From contig NZ_MPHK01000023.1 in the NCBI RefSeq assembly GCF_001957135.1, forward strand, positions 1 to 64,000: a DNA stretch of 64,000 nucleotides, in the 5' to 3' direction. The position numbers were made by a program, and so were the translations under genes. Below, piece by piece: positions 17,432 through 25,015 of the stretch (the stretch's first letter is position 1; each line of letters starts with the position of its first letter). The notes beneath the pieces were generated by a model, which searched no databases, had not been told where the DNA came from, and saw only the letters and a program-made list of their open reading frames with translations. This DNA comes from Shewanella sp. UCD-KL21 (GTDB taxonomy: Bacteria > Pseudomonadota > Gammaproteobacteria > Enterobacterales > Shewanellaceae).

Positions 17432-18063
17432 TGGCTGACGTTAAAGAACTTAAACAGGTTCTGACTGGACCTATCATTAATAACAACCCAATTGCTCTGC
17501 AAATTCTGGGTGTCTGTAGTGCACTGGCTGTTACCGCTAAAATGGAAACCGCCATTGTCATGACATTAGCATTGACTGCGGTGACCGCGTGTTCGAACTT
17601 ATTTATTTCGTTACTACGTAATCATATTCCAAGCAGTGTTCGTATTATTGTGCAAATGACAATTATTGCTTCATTAGTAATTGTTGTAGACCAAGTATTG
17701 CAAGCTTACGCCTATGACGTAGCGAAGCAATTATCAGTATTTGTTGGCTTGATTATCACCAACTGTATTGTAATGGGCCGTGCAGAAGCATACGCAATGA
17801 AAACGCCGCCACTGATGAGCTTTATGGACGGTATTGGTAATGGCTTAGGCTATGGCGCCATTCTATTATCAGTTGGTTTCTTCCGTGAACTACTCGGTAA
17901 TGGTTCATTGTTCGGCGTTGAAATCCTCAGCAAAATCTCTGACGGTGGTTGGTATCAGCCTAATGGCTTGTTACTTCTTCCTCCAAGTGCGTTCTTCTTG
18001 ATCGGTATGCTGATCTGGATTATCCGTACTTATAAGCCAGAGCAAGTAGAAGCAAAAGGGTAG
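17431..18063 (+). CDS. nqrD: Na+-translocating NADH:quinone reductase subunit D
   Basis: A 210-residue integral membrane subunit with about six helices. It is paired with NqrE in an inverted pseudo-symmetric arrangement around a membrane iron-sulfur centre. The conserved cysteines are visible in AVTACSNLF and IITNCIVMGRAEA. The ATG overlaps the nqrC stop (TAATG); nqrE starts 5 bp after this gene. Length is typical. Confidence 0.96.
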   Translation: MADVKELKQVLTGPIINNNPIALQILGVCSALAVTAKMETAIVMTLALTAVTACSNLFISLLRNHIPSSVRIIVQMTIIASLVIVVDQVLQAYAYDVAKQLSVFVGLIITNCIVMGRAEAYAMKTPPLMSFMDGIGNGLGYGAILLSVGFFRELLGNGSLFGVEILSKISDGGWYQPNGLLLLPPSAFFLIGMLIWIIRTYKPEQVEAKG

Positions 18064-18068
18064 GCGCA

Positions 18069-18677
18069 ATGGAACATTATATTAGTCTGTTAATTCGTTC
18101 GATTTTCATTGAGAACATGGCGTTAGCCTTCTTCCTCGGTATGTGTACTTTCTTAGCGGTATCAAAGAAAGTCACCACTGCGATGGGGCTAGGTGTTGCG
18201 GTAATTGTGGTACTGGCAATTTCAGTGCCTGTTAACCAAATCATCTATCAAGGTTTACTGGCTCCGGGCGCACTAGCTTGGGCAGGTGTACCTGATGCAG
18301 ATTTGAGCTTCTTGAAGTTCATTACCTTTATTGGTGTTATTGCTGCATTAGTACAAATCCTGGAAATGGCGTTAGATAAGTACTTTCCACCTTTGTACAA
18401 CGCATTAGGTATTTTCTTACCATTGATCACGGTTAACTGTGCAATTTTTGGTGCGGTTTCATTCATGGTTGAGCGTGACTATAACCTTGGCGAGAGTTTG
18501 GTATTTGGTATCGGCTCTGGTGTTGGTTGGGCATTAGCAATTGTATTGCTTGCCGGTCTACGTGAGAAAATGAAGTATTCTGATGTGCCTAAAGGGCTAC
18601 GTGGTTTAGGTATTACCTTTATCACTTCTGGCTTAATGGCGCTAGGTTTCATGTCGTTCTCAGGTGTGTCTCTTTAA
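18069..18677 (+). CDS. nqrE: Na+-translocating NADH:quinone reductase subunit E
   Basis: A 202-residue membrane partner of NqrD, starting MEHYISLLIRSIFIENMALA. Cluster cysteines appear in FLGMCTFLAVS and ITVNCAIFGAVSF. Six hydrophobic segments are evident. nqrF follows after a 44-bp gap with its own AAAGGATAAG ribosome binding site. Confidence 0.96.
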   Translation: MEHYISLLIRSIFIENMALAFFLGMCTFLAVSKKVTTAMGLGVAVIVVLAISVPVNQIIYQGLLAPGALAWAGVPDADLSFLKFITFIGVIAALVQILEMALDKYFPPLYNALGIFLPLITVNCAIFGAVSFMVERDYNLGESLVFGIGSGVGWALAIVLLAGLREKMKYSDVPKGLRGLGITFITSGLMALGFMSFSGVSL

Positions 18678-18721
18678 GACACCCATACGACGTATTAATT
18701 TGAACCTTAAAGGATAAGTTA

Positions 18722-19969
18722 ATGGATATTCTTAAAGCTACTCCGATAGATGTTTATCTAGGTGTGAGTATGTTTACCGCGATTGTACTGGTTTTAGTAT
18801 TAGTGATTTTATTTGCTAAATCTAAACTAGTAGCCAGCGGTGATATCACTATCTCAATTAATGATGATAGCGAAAAAGCAATTAAAACCGGTGCTGGTAG
18901 CAAGCTGCTTGGCGCACTAGCTAACAATGGTATTTTCGTTTCAAGTGCTTGTGGTGGCGGTGGCTCATGTGGTCAGTGTCGAGTAAACATTAAGTCTGGT
19001 GGTGGTGATATTCTGCCTACTGAACTTGATCACATAAGCAAAGGTGAAGCACGTCAAGGTTGTCGTTTAGCCTGTCAGGTTAACGTTAAAACTGACATGG
19101 AAATCGAACTTGATGAAGAGATTTTCGGCATCAAAAAGTGGGAATGTGAAGTTATCTCTAACGATAACAAAGCGACCTTCATTAAAGAGCTTAAGCTGCA
19201 AATTCCTGATGGCGAGTCTGTGCCGTTCCGCGCGGGTGGCTATATTCAAATTGAAGCCCCAGCTCACCATGTAAAATATGCTGACTTTGATGTACCAGAG
19301 CAATACCGTGGCGATTGGGAACACTTTGGTTTCTTCAACTTAGAATCTAAAGTTGATGAAGAAACCATTCGTGCATACTCAATGGCTAACTACCCAGAAG
19401 AGTTCGGTATTATCATGTTGAACGTGCGTATCGCTACGCCGCCTCCACGTAACCTAACTTTACCTTGCGGTAAGATGTCATCGTTTATTTGGAGCCTCAA
19501 AGAAGGTGACAAAGTCACGATTTCAGGTCCATTTGGTGAGTTCTTTGCTAAAGACACCGATGCTGAAATGGTGTTTGTCGGTGGTGGTGCTGGTATGGCG
19601 CCAATGCGTTCACATATCTTTGACCAACTTAAGCGTTTACAGTCTAAACGTAAGATGAGTTTCTGGTATGGTGCGCGTTCTAAGCGTGAAATGTTCTACG
19701 TAGAAGATTTCGATGGCTTAGCAGCTGAGAATGAAAACTTTAAGTGGCATGTTGCGCTATCTGATCCGCAAGCGGAAGATAACTGGGATGGCTACACAGG
19801 CTTTATTCATAACGTATTGTACGAAAACTACTTACGTGACCATGACGCACCAGAAGATTGTGAGTTCTACATGTGTGGACCTCCAATGATGAATGCTGCG
19901 GTAATTGGTATGCTTAAAGACTTAGGCGTTGAAGATGAAAACATCTTACTCGATGACTTTGGTGGTTAG
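18722..19969 (+). CDS. nqrF: Na+-translocating NADH:quinone reductase subunit F (NADH-oxidising)
   Basis: A 415-residue electron-entry subunit. One N-terminal membrane helix (about 10-32) is followed by a [2Fe-2S] ferredoxin domain with C77, C83, C86 (ACGGGGSCGQCRVNI) and C118. An FAD-binding domain comes next (RAYSMANYPEE), and then an NADH-binding domain with GGGAGMAPMRSH and MCGPPMMNAAV. It is the last structural gene; a hairpin at 20011 follows and apbE and nqrM come next. Confidence 0.97.
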   Translation: MDILKATPIDVYLGVSMFTAIVLVLVLVILFAKSKLVASGDITISINDDSEKAIKTGAGSKLLGALANNGIFVSSACGGGGSCGQCRVNIKSGGGDILPTELDHISKGEARQGCRLACQVNVKTDMEIELDEEIFGIKKWECEVISNDNKATFIKELKLQIPDGESVPFRAGGYIQIEAPAHHVKYADFDVPEQYRGDWEHFGFFNLESKVDEETIRAYSMANYPEEFGIIMLNVRIATPPPRNLTLPCGKMSSFIWSLKEGDKVTISGPFGEFFAKDTDAEMVFVGGGAGMAPMRSHIFDQLKRLQSKRKMSFWYGARSKREMFYVEDFDGLAAENENFKWHVALSDPQAEDNWDGYTGFIHNVLYENYLRDHDAPEDCEFYMCGPPMMNAAVIGMLKDLGVEDENILLDDFGG

Positions 19970-20010
19970 TGATTAACCGCTAACCCTTTGCAAAAGACAT
20001 TGAACGTCAT

Positions 20011-20066
20011 AAATTGCAGCTCGCTGACACGGTGGTCACCATTGTTAAGCTAGCTGCAATTTTTAT
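20011..20066 (+). terminator. nqrF: Long-loop hairpin after nqrF
   Basis: AAATTGCAGCT (20011-20021) pairs perfectly with AGCTGCAATTT (20052-20062), followed by TTATTTTA. The loop is 30 bases, so termination may be partial, leaving apbE-nqrM linked to the operon. Confidence 0.6.
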
Positions 20067-20092
20067 TTTAGGGACTGTGTAGTTTAGTTATT

Positions 20093-20122
20093 GTTGCATT
20101 AGCCGCTGTTGCATTAGCCGCT
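20093..20122. repeat. Two perfect 15-bp tandem copies upstream of apbE
   Basis: GTTGCATTAGCCGCT occurs twice in tandem and a partial third copy (GTTGCTTTAATT) follows. The unit length is a multiple of three, but the sequence lies upstream of the chosen apbE start with no start codon of its own. Confidence 0.8.
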
Positions 20123-20185
20123 GTTGCTTTAATTAATACTGATTTAAACATTAACCATATAAAAATAGATAATTTGAACATTAAC

Positions 20186-21199
20186 ATGATAAAAAATTCG
20201 TTTAAGGCACTGGCAGCATTTTTGGGTTTGTTGATTTTAGTCGGCTGTGGAACTGAAGATAAGATAGTGTCACTGTCAGGCAATACCATGGGCACCACTT
20301 ATCATATAAAAGTGGTACGTAATGAACGCCTGCCAACCACTCAACTACTGCAAGCTGAAATTGATATCGCCCTCGAGTTAGTTAATGATCAAATGTCCAC
20401 TTACAGACCGAAGTCAGAGCTATCACGTTTTAACCAGCTAGCTGTTAATCAACGCCTGAAAGTGTCAGCAGATACGGCCAAGGTTTTAAATGAAGGCTTA
20501 CGCCTGTACGACACGACCCAAGGTGCACTGGATATTACCTTAGGGCCATTGGTTAACCTGTGGGGCTTTGGCCCTGATAAGCGCCCAACAGCGATCCCAA
20601 GTGCTGAAATGATTGCCGAGGTGAAAGCTAAATCGGATATTCATGGTTTTAGTGTTAAAGATTTAACAGTCACCAAGTTAAGCCCTGATCTCTACATTGA
20701 TTTATCTTCCCTTGCTAAAGGCTATGGTGTCGATAAAATTGCAGCACTACTAAATAAATACCAAGTAGAGGGCTATTTAGTGGAAATTGGTGGTGAGATT
20801 AGCGTTAAAGGTGTTAAAAATGACGGTAGTCCATGGCGTATTGCTGTTGAGAAACCTTCGAGCCAAGGCGCGGCTATTCAACAGGTAATAGAGCCTGGTA
20901 ATATGGCGCTAGCAACATCTGGTGATTACAGAATTTATTATGAAGAAAACGGCGAGCGTTTTTCGCATTTAATTGACCCTAGAAGCGGTTATCCAATAAA
21001 GCATAAGTTAGCCTCAGTAACCGTTTTGCACCCTAATAGCATGACTGCAGACGCCTATGCAACTGCAATGATGGTACTGGGTACCGAGGCGTCTTTAGCG
21101 TTAGCTGAGCGTGAGAAACTGCCAGTAATGCTGATTGAAAAAGACGACGATGATTATGATGTATTTTATAGTGAGGCGTTTGCACCTTACATTCGTTAA
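20186..21199 (+). CDS. apbE: FAD:protein FMN transferase (ApbE), lipoprotein
   Basis: A 337-residue periplasmic lipoprotein with the lipobox LILVGC after a short hydrophobic signal. ApbE transfers FMN from FAD to Thr in SGAT-type motifs, here most likely those of NqrB and NqrC. Family features are GNTMGTTYHIKV, LDITLGPLVNLWGFGP, SLAKGYGVDKIA, VEIGGEISVKG, and MTADAYATAMMVLG with the metal-binding Asp/Thr. The start is the ATG at 20186; the frame is open further up but begins with a TTG in repeat-derived sequence. Placement directly after nqrF is the classic arrangement. Confidence 0.95.
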   Translation: MIKNSFKALAAFLGLLILVGCGTEDKIVSLSGNTMGTTYHIKVVRNERLPTTQLLQAEIDIALELVNDQMSTYRPKSELSRFNQLAVNQRLKVSADTAKVLNEGLRLYDTTQGALDITLGPLVNLWGFGPDKRPTAIPSAEMIAEVKAKSDIHGFSVKDLTVTKLSPDLYIDLSSLAKGYGVDKIAALLNKYQVEGYLVEIGGEISVKGVKNDGSPWRIAVEKPSSQGAAIQQVIEPGNMALATSGDYRIYYEENGERFSHLIDPRSGYPIKHKLASVTVLHPNSMTADAYATAMMVLGTEASLALAEREKLPVMLIEKDDDDYDVFYSEAFAPYIR

Positions 21200-21246
21200 T
21201 GCCATTTATAGATTTATTTGATGACCAATTTAGCTTGGAGAATATG

Positions 21247-21468
21247 ATGAGTACTTTTATCGCAGCATTTGTGGTGTTGTTATTATTTTTTTTATTAATG
21301 TCTGTGGGCTATATCGTGAAGCGCAAGGCAGTTGAAGGCAGTTGTGGTGGTTTAGGGGTCTTAGGTATTGAAAAGGCCTGCGACTGTGATGACCCATGTG
21401 ATAAACGCAAACGTCGCATGGCTGAAGCGGAAAGAGAAGCGAAACTGAATCAAAACCGGATTATCTAG
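21247..21468 (+). CDS. nqrM: Na+-NQR maturation protein NqrM
   Basis: A 73-residue protein with one membrane helix (MSTFIAAFVVLLLFFLLMSVGYI) and four conserved Cys in GSCGGLGVLGIEKACDCDDPC. It matches NqrM (formerly DUF539), needed for assembly of the NqrD/NqrE iron site. The frame is open from 21199, overlapping the apbE stop, but GGAG at 21237-21240 and family length point to the ATG at 21247 (or 21244). A strong terminator follows, ending the nqr cluster. Confidence 0.92.
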   Translation: MSTFIAAFVVLLLFFLLMSVGYIVKRKAVEGSCGGLGVLGIEKACDCDDPCDKRKRRMAEAEREAKLNQNRII

Positions 21469-21486
21469 TACGCCAGCATTAACATT

Positions 21487-21512
21487 AAGCCCACGTTCAA
21501 GTGGGCTTTTTT
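21487..21512 (+). terminator. nqrM: Terminator after nqrM
   Basis: An 8-bp stem AAGCCCAC/GTGGGCTT with a 6-base loop and T-run. Confidence 0.93.
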
Positions 21513-21566
21513 ACGACTGTTACAAAATTTACAAAACTAAATATAGCTAACATTTGCCCTTGCTTG

Positions 21567-21582
21567 TGTGATTATTGTCACC
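21567..21582. promoter_or_regulatory. CRP-like site
   Basis: TGTGA-TTATTG-TCACC fits the CRP consensus TGTGA-N6-TCACA at all but the last base. It lies about 210 bp upstream of the bacterioferritin start. Confidence 0.55.
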
Positions 21583-21670
21583 CTTAAAATCCAGCCAAAT
21601 TAGCTAGAGATGTGATTCTATTAAGAAATTTTCAAAGGTGAAAATACTGAAGCGAGATAAGAACCTAAGT

Positions 21671-21689
21671 TATAATGATAATAGTTATC
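21671..21689. promoter_or_regulatory. Fur-box-like site
   Basis: TATAATGATAATAGTTATC matches 16 of 19 positions of the classic Fur box GATAATGATAATCATTATC by my count. A second AT-rich half (TTATGATAATAAA, about 21701) follows it. Confidence 0.72.
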
Positions 21690-21756
21690 AATAACTAAGT
21701 TTATGATAATAAAGGGAATTTGTTTTTTAAAGTCACATGTACTATGCTGGTCGAAA

Positions 21757-21770
21757 TTGATCCAGATCAA
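21757..21770. promoter_or_regulatory. FNR/EtrA-type box
   Basis: TTGAT-CCAG-ATCAA is a perfect match to TTGAT-N4-ATCAA. It ends 22 bp before the bacterioferritin ATG, a position that would favour repression in the anaerobic state. Confidence 0.7.
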
Positions 21771-21792
21771 TCTAGCATTTAAGGACTAAATC

Positions 21793-22263
21793 ATGAAAGG
21801 CCATCCAAAAGTAATTAGTCAGCTTAATCGTGTACTGACATGTGAGCTCACTGCCATTAATCAATATTTTCTACACGCGCGTATGTTTAAGCATTGGGGA
21901 CTCGAAAACCTCAATGAGAAAGAATATAAAAAATCTATTCAAGATATGAAACATGCAGACAAGTTAATTGAGCGAGTATTGTTTTTGGAAGGTTTACCTA
22001 ACCTTCAGCAATTAGACAAGTTACGCATTGGTGAGCATTGCGAAGAAATGTTTGATTGTGATCAGCAAGCGGTACTCGAGCAGCTGGTTGTGTTACGTGA
22101 GGCGATTAAGCTTTGTGAAGCAGAGCGCGATTACGTTACTCGTGATTTACTCGAAGATTTACTTGAAGATGAAGAAGAGCATCTTGACTGGATCGAAACC
22201 CAAAAAGAACTGATTAACCAAACCGGTATTCAGAACTATCTTCAATCACAAATTAAAGATTAA
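21793..22263 (+). CDS. Bacterioferritin subunit with heme-ligand Met but altered ferroxidase site
   Basis: A 156-residue four-helix bacterioferritin subunit for iron storage in 24-subunit shells. The heme ligand M52 is present (QDMKHADK). Ferroxidase ligands E18, H54, E127 and H130 are in place, but position 51 is Asp and position 94 is Val instead of Glu, so the di-iron site is probably impaired. The gene 13 bp downstream encodes the complementary type. The pair resembles the BfrA/BfrB division known in Neisseria and other bacteria. The ATG follows AAGGACTAAATC. Promoter sites suggest control by iron, oxygen and CRP. Confidence 0.93.
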   Translation: MKGHPKVISQLNRVLTCELTAINQYFLHARMFKHWGLENLNEKEYKKSIQDMKHADKLIERVLFLEGLPNLQQLDKLRIGEHCEEMFDCDQQAVLEQLVVLREAIKLCEAERDYVTRDLLEDLLEDEEEHLDWIETQKELINQTGIQNYLQSQIKD

Positions 22264-22275
22264 TAGGACATTATC

Positions 22276-22743
22276 ATGAAAGGTAATCCAGAAGTTATTG
22301 CAGCTTTAAATGCATTATTAACCGGTGAGTTGTCAGCGATGGATCAATACTTTGTACATGCACACATGTATGAAGATTGGGGATTTGATGAACTTTATAC
22401 GCGCATCTTACATGAGTCTGATGACGAAAAAGCCCATGCTGCTAAGTTAGTTCAGCGGATTCTTTTCTTGGAAGGCACGCCAGACGTTGCAAGTCGTGAA
22501 GCATTAAACATCGGTAAAGACGTTGAAGAGATGCTTAAAAATGACTTGAGCTACGAATATCAAGTAGCTGATCATTTACGTGAAGTCATCGCTTTGTGTG
22601 AAGAAAAAGGCGACTTCCAAACCCGTGAGATCTTAGAAGTATTACTTGATGATACCGAGTCAGATCACATGTACTGGCTAGAGAAGCAAATCCGATTAAT
22701 TGATCGCGTTGGTTTACAAAACTATCTGCAAACCAAAATGTAA
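22276..22743 (+). CDS. Bacterioferritin subunit with complete ferroxidase site but no heme Met
   Basis: A 155-residue bacterioferritin. E18, E51, H54, E94, E128 and H131 (shifted by a one-residue insertion, DDTESDHMYW) can form the ferroxidase di-iron centre, whereas the heme-ligand Met52 is Lys (DDEKAHAAK). It should oxidise Fe(II) but not bind heme alone. It is in an operon with the upstream subunit, so mixed shells are likely. Its ATG follows AGGACATTATC and a terminator follows the gene. Confidence 0.93.
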   Translation: MKGNPEVIAALNALLTGELSAMDQYFVHAHMYEDWGFDELYTRILHESDDEKAHAAKLVQRILFLEGTPDVASREALNIGKDVEEMLKNDLSYEYQVADHLREVIALCEEKGDFQTREILEVLLDDTESDHMYWLEKQIRLIDRVGLQNYLQTKM

Positions 22744-22761
22744 TCATTGAGTTTGCCGCCA

Positions 22762-22792
22762 AAAAAAGCCTAACTGAGTTAGGCTTTTTTTA
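22762..22792. terminator. Bidirectional terminator between bfr and the chemoreceptor gene
   Basis: GCCTAAC/GTTAGGC with a 3-base loop, flanked by seven A and seven T residues; it serves both convergent genes. Confidence 0.93.
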
Positions 22793-22823
22793 TGGGTTTT
22801 TTAAGCGTTATAAATCGGTAACG

Positions 22824-24734
22824 CTATAGTTTGAACTGATTAATCATATTGGTTAGCTCCACATTGATAGTGGCAATGTTATCCGTTTCATCGCGCTGCA
22901 TAACCCCTTCATCATTTAAGGTTTCAACCATATCGTGTATTTGATGCATGCTTTTATTAATTTCTTGAATAACAATGTTTTGCTCATTGGCTGAAGTGGA
23001 TATCTGGCTATTGAGGGCATTGATTTGAGCTACAATTGTGCTCATGGTTTGTAAGTTATCAGAGGTATTACTGACCTCAGTAACCGTGTCTGTGCAGGCT
23101 CGTTCAGTACTGCCAATGGCCGCTACCACTGCAGTGGCTTCAGCTTTTAATTTTGCCAGCGCGATTTCAATTTCACTGGTACTTGTTTGGGTGCGACTGG
23201 CAAGGGCGCGCACTTCATCTGCAACCACAGCAAAACCGCGGCCTTGCTCTCCGGCCCTTGCCGCTTCAATCGAGGCATTAAGCGCTAACAGGTTTGTTTG
23301 CTCAGCGATGCTTCCAATCACATCAACAATGCTTTGAATACTGCTGGTTTCATTATTCATGTGCTCGACATTACCTGCAGTTTGATGGATTTCAGCAGCT
23401 AAACCTTGGATACCCACTTGGGTTAAGTTGATGGTCTTCAGTGATTGCTCGCCAGTAATATTCGCCTCATTAGTATGCTTGGCTGCGGATTCGGTATTCT
23501 CAACCACAGTGACGGCGGTATTTGATAGCTCTTCAATGGCGGTCACAATTTGGGTTGTTTCATTGGTATGGGCTGTCAAAATTTGTTCGCTGTTTTGGCT
23601 ATAGTGCTGCAGCTTATCAATACCGGTAGATAATTTAATTGTCGATTTATTGATGGCTAACAACATGGTTTGTAGTTGTGAAATAAAGGCGTTAATACCT
23701 AGGGCAATTTTGCCGATATCGTCATCGGTTTTGACGTCCAAACGACGGGTTAAATCACCATTACCTTGAGATAAGCCAGTGACTAAGTCACGTAGTTCAT
23801 TAATAGGTTGATAGAGTTTATTCAATAGTATTAATAACGCCACAACAGATAAGCCAAGCACCAATAATATTATGCCGCTGAGTTTTAATGTGGCATTAAC
23901 AAGCGGTGCAAAAGCTGTTGCTTCATCGAGGGTGACAATCACATACCATTGGTTGTTATCAATTAAAGGGATTTTTTGGCTGGCAATAATGGTGCTAACG
24001 TTATTGATCTCAGTGAACGCTAATGAGCTGTCCTGACCGAGAATACTTTGGTAGATCTCGCTTAATAGGCTATTGCTGCTGATATTGTCTTTTTGATTGG
24101 TTAAGGCTGAATTAGAGGCTAACACTAAGCCATTTTTATCAATAATAAAGCCTGTGGCACCTTCAATATCTGCTAATGCTTGTAGTTGCTGTTGCAAGTA
24201 GTCAAAACGTAAATCCGCCATGATGATCCCGCCATCAATGGGGTGCATAACCCCGACCATTGGAATACCGTCAGTACGGGTAAAAAACACTTCACTGAGG
24301 GACAAGCTATTTTTTTGTTTGCCGTTTTGGTACCAAGGGCGAGTGCGAGGATCATATTTATCGACTAAACCGACGCCGTCAGGAAAAGACTCAGAAGCAA
24401 TGGATGTAAAGGATTGACCATCATCAAACCCCATAATGACTTTAGAGACGCCACCTAATTTAGCTGTGTATTGAGTCATGGCGACATGGCCGGCATCCAC
24501 ATTATTTTGACTGTATAGACTTGCTAGTTCAGTTACCGCGGCAGTGGTGCGATTAAATGAATTTTCTATTTCGCTGACTTTGGTTTTTATTTGGTGGTGA
24601 ATGTTGGTTGTGAGCTTGTCTGTTATTTGTTGCTTTAATAATTGGTGAGTGACCAACCCGCTAATGATCAAGGCGAAAGCTAATAGAATTGTTAACGCAA
24701 AAAGTAAACTCGCTTTGAAGCCAAACTTGTTCAT
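22824..24734 (-). CDS. Methyl-accepting chemotaxis protein with dCache sensor
   Basis: A 636-residue chemoreceptor. It has TM1 (about 7-29), a periplasmic double-Cache domain (about 35-280), TM2 (about 283-305), HAMP (about 306-360, YQPINELRDLVTGLSQGNGD) and a cytoplasmic signalling domain with the invariant tip EQTNLLALNASIEAARAGEQ. The membrane-distal Cache module has Y127, R132, W134 and Y135 (YDPRTRPWY), the front half of the amino-acid-binding dCache motif, but the following Y-x-D element is replaced (SEVFFTRTDG). The ligand is therefore uncertain. No CheR-binding pentapeptide is seen at the C-terminus. It is a single-gene unit. Confidence 0.95.
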   Translation of the reverse strand: MNKFGFKASLLFALTILLAFALIISGLVTHQLLKQQITDKLTTNIHHQIKTKVSEIENSFNRTTAAVTELASLYSQNNVDAGHVAMTQYTAKLGGVSKVIMGFDDGQSFTSIASESFPDGVGLVDKYDPRTRPWYQNGKQKNSLSLSEVFFTRTDGIPMVGVMHPIDGGIIMADLRFDYLQQQLQALADIEGATGFIIDKNGLVLASNSALTNQKDNISSNSLLSEIYQSILGQDSSLAFTEINNVSTIIASQKIPLIDNNQWYVIVTLDEATAFAPLVNATLKLSGIILLVLGLSVVALLILLNKLYQPINELRDLVTGLSQGNGDLTRRLDVKTDDDIGKIALGINAFISQLQTMLLAINKSTIKLSTGIDKLQHYSQNSEQILTAHTNETTQIVTAIEELSNTAVTVVENTESAAKHTNEANITGEQSLKTINLTQVGIQGLAAEIHQTAGNVEHMNNETSSIQSIVDVIGSIAEQTNLLALNASIEAARAGEQGRGFAVVADEVRALASRTQTSTSEIEIALAKLKAEATAVVAAIGSTERACTDTVTEVSNTSDNLQTMSTIVAQINALNSQISTSANEQNIVIQEINKSMHQIHDMVETLNDEGVMQRDETDNIATINVELTNMINQFKL

Positions 24735-24960
24735 AACTCACCCAATTGTAGTATTATTTTTATTTGATTGTACGTATTTATAAAGCAGAATATACCCTAA
24801 GCTTATAAAAAAGTTAGTGATTTGTATCATGCAATGTTGATTTAGTTTTGTGTTGTCTGTTATTTAGCTTTCTTATAGTTATTTATTTGTATTGCAAATT
24901 AGCGCTGTTTTGTCGTTTTAGGCTTTCAACGCGATTTGTGATTTTGCTTTAATTTGAACA

Positions 24961-24976
24961 CTGTTTTTATATACAG
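24961..24976 (+). promoter_or_regulatory. dinB: LexA (SOS) box upstream of dinB
   Basis: CTGTTTTTATATACAG matches the CTGT-N8-ACAG SOS consensus and lies 39 bp before the dinB ATG. Confidence 0.88.
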
Positions 24977-25015
24977 TATCATGGTGTCATTCAGTGACTT
25001 CCTTATGAAAACGCC

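Larger units (their letters stand above)
21469..21792 (+). promoter_or_regulatory. Regulatory region of the bacterioferritin operon
   Basis: This 324-bp gene-free region contains, in order, the nqrM terminator, a CRP-like site (21567-21582), a Fur-like site (21671-21689), a possible -10 element (TATGCT near 21744) and a perfect FNR-type box (21757-21770), ending in the AAGGAC ribosome binding site of the first bacterioferritin gene. Confidence 0.7.
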
